Under the pieces are notes generated by a model. That model ran no database searches. It was not told where the DNA came from and saw nothing but the letters and a program-made list of their open reading frames with translations. Shown piece after piece: positions 10,412 through 20,571 of a stretch of DNA of 43,573 nucleotides. The DNA is from Nemertoderma westbladi (Eukaryota; Xenacoelomorpha; Nemertodermatida; Nemertodermatidae), in the NCBI GenBank assembly GCA_032718475.1, contig JAUCBJ010003027.1:1-43573 (forward strand). The letters are read 5' to 3'. Both the position numbers and the translations under genes were made by a program. Positions within the stretch are counted from its first letter, which is position 1; every line of letters begins with the position of its first letter.

Positions 10412-11356
10412 TAGTGCTGCGACCTGAAAGAAAATTTGACTTGTTTCGGTTTCAGTTCGTTCATTTCAGTTCAAGTTTCAGTTCCAGTTCCCAAAAAATA
10501 ATAATTTCAGTTTTAGTTCTTGTTTCAGTTCTAATAAACCTATTTATTTCAGTTCTAGTTCCAGTTCCCAAAATATATAGTTTCAGTTCTATTTTCAGAA
10601 AATTTTGCAAGTGTCTTGTTTACATACTGGTACATAACCTAATGCCGTGGCCAGTCGTGTGGTACCCACCGATGGATCCGACTGCCATTTATTAAATTTT
10701 TAATGAAAATAACCGGAATTTTTAGCTGCAAAAAGGTAATTGTTGGTTTACAATCACGTGTTACTTGAAAATAAAATATATATTTGAGTAATTCAATTCC
10801 AAAAGGTGCTAAAATGGGTGCCAGGATCTCCCCATCTCGAAAACTACTGGAGCTATTACAATTTTTATTTGCATTATCTGTTGAAAGAGGACCTAATTTA
10901 GTTAGGGCCAAGTACTTTCGACGTGCTAGTCCTGCTATACCTTGTTTTATAGATTCTAACTAAGATAGGCCTATTTAACAGGCCCACTAAATTTGTGAAC
11001 TTTGCAGTCATTTGGCTGTTCGTATCTATCTATAGTACTGTAGGTTAGTAGGTCTTGCAACACAATAAAGCAAATTACATTTATTTATTAAAGATTGAAT
11101 AGTATTTATGAACACTAAAAAAGCGAATTTTAAATTTGTTCTTATTCCCAATTTATAGATTATACTTTAAGTTTTAAATTTCTGGCAATTCAGTTCTAGT
11201 TCCAGTTCCAGTATTCCAAGATAACAAGTTTCAGTTCTAGTTTCAGTTTCAGTTTTAAAAAAATGAATGTTTCAGTTCCAGTTCACAAAAATTGCCAAAA
11301 ACAATTTCAGTTCGATTTCAGTTCCAGTTCAATTTCAGTTTCAGTTCCCAGCACTA
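10412..11356. mobile_element. Non-autonomous hAT-like element, 8-bp target duplication
   Basis: The ends are TAGTGCTG (10412) and its inverse CAGCACTA (to 11356). They are flanked by the 8-bp direct repeat ATTATTAT (10404-10411 and 11357-11364). An 8-bp duplication and a YAGTGCTG-type terminus fit hAT transposons. Both subterminal regions are packed with TTCAGTTCCAGTT-type repeats in the same orientation (10447-10600 and 11188-11348). No transposase is encoded; short open frames here are not convincing genes. Confidence 0.85.
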
Positions 11357-11364
11357 ATTATTAT

Positions 11365-12044
11365 AACATCAGCAGTTTCTATCACTTATATAATGTATAT
11401 GTACAATCATTTCGTAATGTTAAAATTTTGGAATAAAACTACATACGTACTTGTTGCAAAGTACTTTACAGTGTTCTGATCCTCGTGGCTTTATTTTCAC
11501 TCACTCACTAACGTTCGTTCGTGTAACAAAGCCACTCGGATCATCACACTATAAAGTGCTACTTTACACACAACTATGTAAATAGTTATTACTATAACTT
11601 TATCTTACTGATATTTCACAAGTGTAAGATAAAGTGAGTGTTAACCAAAACCCGCCACATATACTATTAACTTTGAGGAATTTAACCAAAATTGCAATCC
11701 CGTTCCCGAAAAAAGGGATCCCGAGAGGGATAATCCCGATCCCTGAAATCCCGAAATGTCTGATACCGTTTAAACACTAGATGTATAGAATCTGATTGCA
11801 TTTGTGTTCAACGTGTACTTCGACGCATACAATTCTTGTATAAGTGCCATCCGAAATTTGGTGTCCTCTGTAGTTAGAACCCAGATGTACTGGTTCTACT
11901 GTTGCTCTAAATAATCTATCATTGAGATTGCGCTTAGTTATATGGGACTTCCAAATCCCGAAATGGTGGCATTATCTATTATCGTCAATACCTACCATCT
12001 CTGCCTTTCTTCTTTTAACCTTTTTGTTTACTCTCGTCTCCTAG
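11365..12044. other. Rest of the intron, including a dispersed repeat copy
   Basis: No exon is seen. About 11840-11925 is homologous to 15293-15398: both carry ATTCTTGT, GTGCCATCC, ATTTGGTGTCCTC, AGTTAGA.CCCAG and TGCTCTAAATAATC in the same order. GGGATCCCGAGAGGGAT-like sequence lies near 11720. The intron ends with a good pyrimidine tract and CTCCTAG at 12044. Confidence 0.6.
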
Positions 12045-12136
12045 GTGACGACGATGACGAGGTCGACGACCTAGACGGCGATGATGACGAGGATGAGGCG
12101 GGAGATTCAAATGAAGGGGATTCGGGGGCGGATTGA
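12045..12136 (+). CDS. Terminal coding exon of the acidic prothymosin-like protein
   Basis: After the acceptor CTCCTAG, the two bases GT complete the Gly codon split from 6031. The frame then reads DDDDEVDDLDGDDDEDEAGD and ends SNEGDSGAD with TGA at 12134-12136. Both exons are strongly acidic and share phase 1, which supports the junction across a 6-kb intron filled by the array and MITEs. The C-terminus lacks the lysine-rich nuclear signal of vertebrate prothymosin. It could instead belong to another acidic nuclear protein. Confidence 0.65.
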
Positions 12137-13140
12137 ACCGGAACCGGAAGTTCGTAACAATCAACCGACACACACACACACACACAACCCCAACAGAGAG
12201 TAACTGGCTATTAATAGCAGACCTTACAATATTTAATGTAAACTTTCAACAGCTGCCATGGAAACTCCAATCGCGTTGAAGCATTCCTGGGTTGCTCATA
12301 TTGTTTTGCCATCTAGCGGATGGTTGCCGTACGACTGTATAGTTTTTTAATCTCATTAATTGTTTCTCTGTTGTCTTTTGGCTTATATTTTCGGATAATA
12401 TTTTATCAGAACAACTCTTCCATTCTGAAAATCACTTTTGAGTTATTAAATTGTTCAACTTATAAATATTTCAGGTCTAAATAATTTATTAAAGTTGGTG
12501 ATATTTTCCTAATTTCTTTCGTTATTATTTTTATGTATTTTAAACGAAAAACTATTAAATTATTATTTATATTAACCTTTCTGTTAGAGTTGATATATTC
12601 TTTATTATATTCGGTTACGTGCAATTTTGTTAAAGTGACGACTGTTTAATAAAGGTAAATTGACTACTGACTGTCCACATGTTATACTACATGGAAGACA
12701 GAACCTAATTACAAGCAGTTAATTACCAGTTTGGTTATATACCTTCAGTATCATGTAGTTATAGGGGGGATTAAGGACGTAACTTAGAATTCAAGTGTAA
12801 CAGGTACCACCACTGACAGTTTAAAACTGTTGTAGCCTCACTATGTTTGTGTGTGAATGAAGAGATTATACCATGTTACTTTTACTATGTTTATATGATA
12901 ATATTATTCCATGATAATGTCATAGCTGTTTTTGACTTACTGTATGTATAAATAACGTTCGCAGTCTTACAAAGAGGCCTACTTACTCTGAATTTACTGT
13001 AGTCAGTTTCCATTTTACGTTGTTTTCCTATATTTAATAGTTCTGTAATAATATTATTTGACTTGTTTGTTTCATTTTCGATATCTTGTGTATATTTCGT
13101 ATTTTAAGAATTAATAAACTAGTTTTGGAATTGTTGTTTC
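12137..13140 (+). other. Probable 3' UTR of the acidic gene
   Basis: AT-rich sequence without ORFs follows the stop. A (CA)n microsatellite lies at about 12169-12187. AATAAA occurs at 12648-12653 and again at 13113-13118, followed by T/G-rich sequence (AGTTTTGGAATTGTTGTTT), so the second is the better poly(A) signal. Confidence 0.5.
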
Positions 13141-13585
13141 TCACTTAATTTTATTTTTCTTGACAGAAAGATAATCCCATTAATAACAAACTTTACGATA
13201 ATATTTAGAAACAGCTGAGACGCAAATCCTTTCTCCTCCTTTCATTTTAATCTCTGGCTGACCTTTTCCAGAAAACACCATGTTATATATCTCACTCAAA
13301 CTATTCCAGATAAGAAAGACAATTATTAATGACGGGTCCTACTAAACTAAACTCCCAAAAGAACCCAATAGAACCTAAAAATAACCTAAATTTGTTATAA
13401 ACATTAGATTTTACGCAGATGTCCTTTTGCGCAGATTTTCTGCCACTCGTGCTTAGATCTATTCTTCGAATTAACTAACCTGACTCTTTAACCGACCAAA
13501 TAGAATAATGACATTATACTGTAAGTTACTTTGTTAAGTCACGCAAAAAAAACTCAAAACACACTGTAGTGGATCTTAGTAGTTT
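13141..13585. other. Intergenic stretch
   Basis: No gene, RNA or clear repeat is seen on either strand. The sequence is AT-rich unique-looking DNA between the probable poly(A) site and the 66-bp minisatellite. Confidence 0.4.
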
Positions 13586-13589
13586 TCAG

Positions 13590-13945
13590 TAGTGGCTTTT
13601 CTAACCAAAACAATAAACCTTTTTTTAGCAATACATGGAAAGGAGCAGGTTACAAAGCCGCTCTTTTCTATCCAAAAAAATAAACCTTTTCTTTAGAAAT
13701 ATAGGGAAAGGAGCAGGTTACAAAGGCGGTCTTTTATAACCAAATAGCAATACAGGGAAAGGAGCAGGTTACAAAGGCGGGATGTTCTAGCCAAAACAAT
13801 AAACGTCTTATTTAGCAATACAGAGAAAGGAGCAGGTTACAAAGGCGGGCTTTTCTAACCAAAACAGTAAACGCTTTATTTAGCAATACATGGAAAGGAG
13901 CAGGTTACAGGGGCGGGCTTTTCTAACCAAAACAATAAACTTTTC
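13590..13945. repeat. Roughly 66-bp minisatellite, five to six copies
   Basis: Each unit contains AACCAAAACAATAAAC, then a T-rich stretch, AGCAATACA, GGAAAGGAGCAGGTTACA and AAGGCGGGCTTTTCT. The third copy has an internal deletion and the last is cut short at AAACTTTTCC. Confidence 0.9.
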
Positions 13946-13950
13946 CAAAG

Positions 13951-13990
13951 GCGGGGTAGCTCAGTTGGCTGAGCGCCGGGCCTGCAAAGG
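13951..13990 (+). pseudogene. 5' half of a tRNA-like sequence
   Basis: GCGGGGTAGCTCAGTTGGCT and GAGCGCCGGGCCTGCAAAGG form a good D arm (AGCTC..GAGC with TTGG in the loop) and the start of an anticodon arm with GCA in its loop region. The sequence then changes to unrelated DNA, with no T arm. It is a truncated tRNA or SINE head directly after the minisatellite. Confidence 0.6.
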
Positions 13991-14250
13991 TTATTTAGAA
14001 TAGTCTACAGTACTAAAATTCTGAAATAATTAGTAAATTGATTTTTTAGTAAATATAAATAGGCCTAATAGTGATAGTAAATTACACAGTATCAGTAGGC
14101 ATACATACGTATTGCAGTTCCGCAATATTATTCTTTCTAGGGTTTAGGCATTATCTTTACACCACTCTTTCCTTTTACTGATACTGGTAAGTGGTAATGT
14201 ACTGTACAATCGGCAGTGTATAATTGGCATGCTGCATTGCAGCTGCATTT
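13991..14250. other. Intergenic stretch before the retroelement fragments
   Basis: No gene is seen. TAGGCCTA lies at 14060. TACAGTA/TACTGTA heptamers occur at about 14001 and 14198. Confidence 0.4.
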
Positions 14251-14578
14251 TTAAAAATGCTGTGCCGGCTTGTCGACAAAATTGCGCAGCCACAACTCCC
14301 TATCACCCATGACATTTGCTAGATCATCCGCATCTTCAAGGCCAGTGTCCTTTAAGATGCGTCTCAAGAAAGTCATGGGCTGTCCACCATACTTATTCAC
14401 TCCATGAGGCTGCCAAAGTACAATATTATGCACTGGCTGGTCCTCACGGCGAAAGCAATGTCCTGCAAAGCGGAGGCGATTTTGTTCTAGTATCAAGCTT
14501 GGGGGAACCAATGAGACACCTCCAATGTTATATAGTGTCTGGTTGGAGATGTGTGCATTGTACTTGACACAATGAAGC
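14251..14578 (-). mobile_element. C-terminal fragment of a LINE ORF2
   Basis: The minus-strand frame reads YNAHISNQTLYNIGGVSL, then LRFAGHCFRRED and LVLW-like IVLWQPHG, ending with RDTGL-like KDTGLEDADDL and a RELW motif. This pattern (RxLRFAGHC...LW.P...G.P...L..DTG) is common at the C-terminus of RTE/CR1-type LINE reverse transcriptases, downstream of the polymerase domain. Endonuclease and polymerase domains are missing, so it is a 5'-truncated, dead copy. Confidence 0.7.
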
Positions 14579-15036
14579 AGGCGAGGCTAGACGTTTCGGT
14601 GAGCGGATTCTGGGGCAACCGCTTCCAGAAGACGTTCATCGACGTCTCAGTCTTTAACCCGCTGGCAGACACCAACGCGGCGATGTCCCTTCCGGCAGCC
14701 CACCTACACCACGAGTCTCGCAAGAGACTCAAGTACGAGGACCGGTTGCGGGAGGTCGAGCACGCCAGCTTCACTCCGCTTATCTTCTCGACGTTCGGTG
14801 GAACTTCGCCGGCAGCGTCGCAGTTCCTCAAGCGCTTGTCACTGAAGCTGTCCGACAAACGTGACTACCCGTACTCCGAGTGCGTGGTGTGGGTGCGCAG
14901 GCGGCTGAGCTTCGCGCTATTGCGATCAGCCCTCCTCTGTCTGCGTGGCAATCGGTCCGCCAGGAAGCGTCCGGTGAGGTGCGATGTTGGGGAAACGTCC
15001 ATCGTCCTCAGTAACGCCGACAGAAATCCGGTGTGA
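14551..15036 (+). mobile_element. Fragment of a mobile-element-like protein
   Basis: The 161-residue frame contains QARLDVSVSGFWGNRFQKTF, IDVSVFNP, KYEDRLREVEHASFTPLIFS, then a TFGG-containing stretch and LSFALLRSALLCLRG. From memory, this FxDVxVFNP ... REVEHxxFTPL ... LRCRLSF-type pattern recurs in many multi-copy uncharacterised proteins of cnidarians, molluscs and deuterostomes, usually linked to retroelements. I cannot name the domain safely. The N-terminal part is missing, and the fragment begins where a minus-strand LINE fragment ends. It is GC-rich compared with its surroundings. Confidence 0.5.
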
Positions 15037-15292
15037 TGGGTTAGTTCATTACAGTACTGCAGTATTCAGGTATTACCTGCAGACAGTACTGGTATTGCAG
15101 TCCTGTAGGCAATATTCTACTGTTGTGTTCATACGGTTGCTAGGTGATGGGTAATGACAGCTGGTGGTGGTTGAATTATGTCTGTCCAGTAATTTTTGTG
15201 CTTTGTGTGTTATTTTTAAAGATGAATATAATATAATATACTGTCAATGTCCTGAGGAAGCTTTAAAAAAATTTAATGAACCCGGCGTAGCA

Positions 15293-15400
15293 TTCTTGTG
15301 AATGTGCCATCCAGAGATTTGGTGTCCTCAGCAGTTAGAGCCCAGCGCCAGCATGGACTCCCATAGAGGAGTACTGGAACCACTGCTGCTCTAAATAATC
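15293..15400. repeat. Second copy of a dispersed repeat
   Basis: Homologous to about 11840-11925 (shared GTGCCATCC, ATTTGGTGTCCTC, AGTTAGA.CCCAG, TGCTCTAAATAATC). This copy has an extra CGCCAGCATGGACTCCCATA block in the middle. Confidence 0.65.
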
Positions 15401-16197
15401 GAAATAAAGTGGTAATGTAGCCCAAGAGAACAGCAGTAGAACCGGATAACTAATTCGTAAAATAAAACTTAAAAAACGGACTAAAAGTCTAAATAAACTG
15501 ACATAATAATAAGTGATTTAAAAGCAAGAGAAATAATTCTGAAAAAAAGATCCCCTTGGCCCCTACAAATCTAACAAAATATGACCTTTCCAATACAACC
15601 AACCAACCACCCGCCATCCATCTGCTGTAATTCGAGCAGGGGGGGCGGGGGGGGGGGGGGGGGGCATTCCTCAAAGCGACACGATGAAGTCCACGAGGTA
15701 TTATTAGTGGACCTAAGCGAATCCATGGTGGGACCCCTTTCGCTTTCAGGTCAAATGGAATTAACTGATCCTGATCCGGGGCTGTGCAAGACAGTGCAAG
15801 ATTCGAAGTCATTAGCGTTCATCAAGGCTGCCGTTGCTATACACTAAGGGATATTGGAGGCCTTGTAAGAATTATGGGAGGAGTGATGCGGCGTCTACAG
15901 TTCGTGCTCCTCCAGAAGAGATCACTGTGCCTTCGTGGCGGCCGGCAAAAGATGGTGAGCTGACATGCGCGGATAGCCCATTGCAACGCAGTAGGCCTAC
16001 TATAGGGGATACATACTGTAATTAGAAATTACCTTACAAACTTTAACTATTGTGCTTAAAATAGTTTGATTCATTTTGTATTGTGCTATTATATTCATGC
16101 TACAGTATTCAATGATTTTATGGTATGAGATTATTGAATACAGTCAAGTTGAACAAATCTGGCATAACAAATTGCATTATACTCGTCAATAAGTTAT
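15401..16197. other. Non-coding stretch with a G tract
   Basis: A tract of 26 bases at 15639-15664 is all G except for one C. Open frames around it on both strands are short and show no family resemblance. TAGGCCTA occurs at 15992. Confidence 0.5.
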
Positions 16198-16316
16198 TTT
16201 GGGTTCTTTTGGGTGTTTTTGGGTTCTTTTGGGTTGGTTCTATTGGGTTCTTTTGGGAGGTTCTTTTGGGTTCTATTTGGGTCTTTTCGGGTTTTTTTGG
16301 GTTGTTTTGGGAATTT
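16198..16316. repeat. TTTTGGG-rich minisatellite
   Basis: Irregular units such as GGGTTCTTTTGGGTGTTTTT and TTCTTTTGGGTTGGTTC repeat for about 120 bases. Many GGG runs with short T-rich spacers could form G-quadruplexes. The units are not a regular telomere repeat. Confidence 0.7.
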
Positions 16317-16391
16317 AGTAGGCCTATGACCGATTAATGAGCAACGTCAGGTAATCCTTAGTACCGGGCTATAAAATATTGTACAAATACC

Positions 16392-16436
16392 GGGGGGGGG
16401 GGGGGGGGTCATATTGACCATCCCCCCCCCCCCCCC
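16392..16436. repeat. G17/C15 hairpin around a near-palindromic spacer
   Basis: Seventeen G (16392-16408), then TCATATTGACCAT, then fifteen C (16422-16436). The same spacer, inverted (TGTCAATATGACCACCCC), follows the poly-G at 39927-39947, linking this hairpin to the G-capped element there. Confidence 0.85.
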
Positions 16437-17499
16437 TGCTCTAAAATCTACAAATTTTAACGAAAACGTCTGATTTTTTGTTTGTACGTCGATTTCACTG
16501 TTATGAATCCGACCGAAAAAAACTTTCGAAAAAATGTACTGTGTTCGCGTTTCACACAGATGTGTGAAAAGAGTGTGACTTTCGGAAAGAAGTCAGATGC
16601 AATTATAATGTATGTGTATAGGGGGCCTATGGTTTCTATACTTCAGATACTTAGATACAAAGGCCTAGCCTACATTTGTCTCTTGTTATGGTTATAATTT
16701 CCTTGTCTCAAATTAGGGGAAATTCATGGAAACCGATACCATATTAAAGACAGTAGTCAAATGTAAAACTATGAAATCTTTACCACATAAAAATAGTTTT
16801 ATATAAAAATATAGCCTTTTTACTATAAAATGTCATAATTTCGAGAATCAGGTCAAAGTGGAATGCAAAAATCTCATATCGATTTTAAAACCTTAAAATT
16901 TATGAAAAAAAGCTTCGATTTTTGACGGGCCGCTAGAATATTATAAGTATATCCAATCCGGTTGAATTATACCTAACGATGTACAGGAATGGTTACAGAT
17001 CATTATTCGAATTAGTTTTAAGTAGGTTTCTGTAATTATTTGGCTATAGGAGCCCCTTGAAGTTGATATTGAATTTGTCTCACGTTTGGGTCCATGTCTC
17101 AAATTAGGCAGAATGACTGTAGTCGATGATATAAATACGTAGGCCTACACATACTGTACCTACATACTGTATAGGCCTACAGTAGAATCTATTTTTTTTA
17201 ATTTTAATTTTTAATATTAATCAAATCAGCGGTCGTTAGTCTATAATTATTTTATAGCTTTCTTCGTAACATTTATGCAAGAGAACAAACAATTTACAAT
17301 GGTGAACATCTAATATATTTTTTTACAATGATAACAGCAGTTAGAGTAAATTTAATTAAATAAACACAAACTTGTATAAATTACAGTAATTCGCCCTGCT
17401 TTAACAAGCAAAGTGCCCAGTGGGTATTTCAACCAGCATGTTTGCCCGAAAAACTACATATATTGTTAATAAATCGTTGTGGATATTTGACCCGGAATG
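16437..17499. other. AT-rich intergenic DNA
   Basis: No supported gene. TAGGCCTA occurs at 17140 and 17172, with TACTGTA heptamers between and beside them (17152-17182). Confidence 0.4.
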
Positions 17500-17575
17500 A
17501 CCAACAGGCTATCGTTCTGATGGGAGGTGGTCCGGGGTTCGACCCCTTGCTGACCCAGTTACAATTTCCAAACAG
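17500..17575 (+). repeat. tRNA-like B-box sequence, probable SINE remnant
   Basis: GGGGTTCGACCCC at about 17533-17545 is a strong B box with pairing flanks, preceded by GGTGGTCC. No clear A box is visible, so this is a weak tRNA-derived call. Confidence 0.4.
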
Positions 17576-17579
17576 GTGT

Positions 17580-19095
17580 GTCAAACCCAGCGATATGGGA
17601 ATCTAGCGTTTGTTGGGGGGTTAAAGAATATGGTTGTGTAGTAGTTACGGATTGTTTAACCTTTCAAGCTAGTGTGTCGGCATCCCTCCCTTCAGGCAAC
17701 AGACAAGAGAGAGGGCCCAATAACTTTTACTTTTACCACTTAAGAAAAGAAGTTATGCAGGCCTACAATATTACAGTTTATATCCTAAATATTAAGCCGT
17801 GTAATTTCTTAGCTCATTTTCGCGACATTAATATTGTTGAATAAATTTAAGCAGCATAGAGGCTTTAGTATAAAACGGGAGCCTATACAGTTATAACTTA
17901 ATAATTGTTGGCAGTTTGTTGTGTACTGAACTTCCCACATTGCTTGTGTGGTATATAATAATTTTTATTTCTCTACATTGAATGTTTTAAGGCAGAGCCA
18001 CCTAACGGTATAATTATGTACTAATTTCTACGTCCCATAGAATTAAGCATTGCCTGTTCCAAGAACAGGCCATCTCAACCAACTGACCAATAGCAGGGCA
18101 GGAAATCGCATTAACCTTAGAGAATAACTGGAAGGAGAACTGAATTGGCGGCATTACTGTAGTGGCTACGTTGGCAAAGGGAGTAATGTTGTACAGGGAA
18201 GGCAATGGTACTGTTGTGGAGTAATGAGTGTATGGAGGGAATAGGGAGTGGTTTAAATGGGCCTATCTATGATCTATATGAAGTGTGAAGGGCCGTTTGC
18301 TTGAATATCAGTTGAACAAATTCCTGAGTGGTGACGCCAGAGTTAGGTCGGTTGTTTTTGTTTATATTTAATATTTTTAGAGAAACATTTAAGAGTTCGT
18401 CAGTCAGTCAGTCAGTTTGGATTCCACTCCACAGGTCTGTCTGTCCGGTACTTTGGCTAACTGTAACTGTAATAGGCCTACGTACGTAATCTGCGGATTG
18501 GAACAAGCTAATACGTTGCGTCATCATTCTGTCATTGTTTAGTCACATGACTCTGCCGGAAGTTTCTTAATTATCGGAATTCAGAGACCTTCAGGTTGTC
18601 AGGGCTGCAACTGGCTACTGGACTGCTGGAAGGTGGAACGAAACCTGTCAACTTCCGAAGATAGCAAGGTTACTGGGTTAGTCAAACTGCTGTTAACTAC
18701 CGGTATGTAACTAACTACCGGTAGGCCCTATCAGACTATGGGAATCGGTTCCGTACCGGTCACCGGTCTTAGCAGCTTGGTAGTCACTGTCTACAACTAC
18801 CAGTTTGGGTTGGGCAGTACCGGTACCAGTGTACCGATACTGCACTACACTGATACAGCCTAGCTGCCTAGTACAGTAGTAAGTGCACTGCAGTAGCCAG
18901 TAGGCCTACAGCAGTAGCCAGTACAGCAGTAGGCCAATCGCTGCAGGTGTATTGTGTATTTGGTAGGGCTATGGATTATTGGATTACGCTGTTAGGCATT
19001 AGGCCTAGCTGCCTACCGGCAGACCGGTATATTATTATTCACTTAAATAATTATTATTTATAGGCCTATTTATTCACAATTCTCAGTCCAACCAA
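17580..19095. other. Intergenic DNA, palindrome-rich
   Basis: No exon with support. A short GTCAGTCAGTCAGTCAG run lies near 18400. From 18640 the DNA is rich in ACCGGT and GTACCGGTAC and in TAGGCCTA (18473, 18901, 19000, 19061). A small local repeat (GCAGTAGCCAGTA..CAGCAGTAG) lies at 18890-18940. Confidence 0.5.
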
Positions 19096-20146
19096 AGTCT
19101 GTGTCATGTCAATACTCTGAAGTCGGTCATCGGATTCAGTACTCGGAAGTCGGAGTCAGTGCTCGGCCTCGGAAGTCTGTATCAGTTCAGTACTCGGAAG
19201 TCCTTTTCAGTGATCGGAAGTCTGTGTCAGTGGCAGTGCTCGGAAGTCCTTCTCCTTATCAGTGATAGGAAGTCTGTGACAGTACTTGGAAGTCTGTTTC
19301 AGTACTCGGAAGTCTGTGTCACTGCTCGGAAGTCTGTGTCAATACTCGGATCGGAAGTCTGTTTCAGTACTCGGAAGTCTGTTTCAGTAGGCCTACTCGA
19401 AAGTCTGTGTCAATACTCGGAAGTCTGTGTCAGTACTCGGAAGTCTGTGTCAATACTCGGAAGTCTGTGTGTACTCGGAAGTCTGTGTCAATACTCGGAA
19501 CCGGAAGTCTGTTTCAGTACTCGGAAGTCTGTGTCAGTGCTCGGAAGTCTGTGTCATGTGTCAATACTCGGAAGTCTGTGTCAATACTCGGAAGTCTGTG
19601 TCAGTCTGTCAGTACTCGGAAGTCTGTGTCAATACTCGGAAGTCTGTGTGAGTACTCGGAAGTCTGTGTCAGTCTCGGAAGTCTGTGTCAATACTTGGAA
19701 GTCTGTTTCAGTACTTGGAAGTCTGTGTCAGTACTTGGAAGTCTGTGTCAGTACTCGGAAGTCTGTGTCAATACTCGGAAGTCTGTGTCAATACTCGGAA
19801 GTCTGTATGAGTACTCGGAAGTCTGTGTCAATACTTGGAAGTCTGTTTCAGTACTCGGAAGTCTGTGACAATACTCGGAAGTCTGTGTGAGTACTCGGAA
19901 GTTTGTGTCAGTACTCGGAAGTCTGTGTCAATACTCGGAAGTCTGACAATACTCAGAAGCCTGTGTCAATACTCGGAAGTCTGTGTCAATACTCGGAAGT
20001 CTGTGCCAATACTCGGAAGTCTGTGTCAGTACTCGGAAGTCTGTGTCAATACTCGGAAGTCCTTATCAGTGCTCGGAAGTCCTTATCAGTGCTCGGAAGT
20101 CTGTGTAACTGCTCGGTAGTCTGTGTCAGTGCTCGGAAGTCTTGTC
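19096..20146. repeat. 20-bp minisatellite, about 50 copies
   Basis: The unit is TACTCGGAAGTCTGTGTCAR, with variants at the CAR position and shortened or extended copies. Long plus-strand open frames (SVLGSLCQYSEVCVNTRK) arise because the unit lacks stop codons in its frames; they are not genes. One copy at 19388 carries an inserted GGCCTA. Confidence 0.95.
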
Positions 20147-20571
20147 GTGTTTTGTTTCTTTAATAGCCCGGGTGCCTAGGACTACTAAAATAATTTATAT
20201 TTGTGAGACGCATATATTGGGAATAACACCATGTCAGTCATGTCACTAGTTTAATTTTACGAATTTATTAATGTTTCTGCGCGCTATGACATCGTATTAA
20301 TATTCTGAATTTTGCACTCGCTGGATTTGTTGCACTCGCTTCGTTCTTTATAAAATCTGACAACTTGTGCAAAACTCACAGAGATAATTAAATCTTGTTA
20401 AATATAGAAGCTATAATGACAAAAAGTCCCCTTCTATTTACTTTATCGTGTCTCAATAACTTTATTTTATTATCGCAAATATTTCAAAGAATTCATTTTC
20501 CTTACAGCCAAGGAGATATATACCCCTGCTATTAAGTAACTATAGTAACCGCGGTTAGGGTCTACAATGAG
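20147..20571 (+). promoter_or_regulatory. Upstream region of the four-exon gene
   Basis: CTTTATAAA (near 20350) is a possible TATA element. A 12-base palindrome, TAACCGCGGTTA, lies about 25 bases before the start codon. An upstream ATG at 20567, out of frame, opens an 11-codon uORF that overlaps the main start. All are motif-level observations. Confidence 0.3.

Noticed and set aside
13951-13990. Functional tRNA-Cys (GCA)
   Set aside because: The 3' half, including the T arm and acceptor strand, is absent.
16198-16316. Interstitial telomere repeat
   Set aside because: The units vary in length and order and do not match a regular TTAGGG-type period.
19159-20163. Several long plus-strand ORFs in the 20-bp array
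   Set aside because: They exist because the unit has no stop in its frames; the translated repeats have no independent start or splice context.
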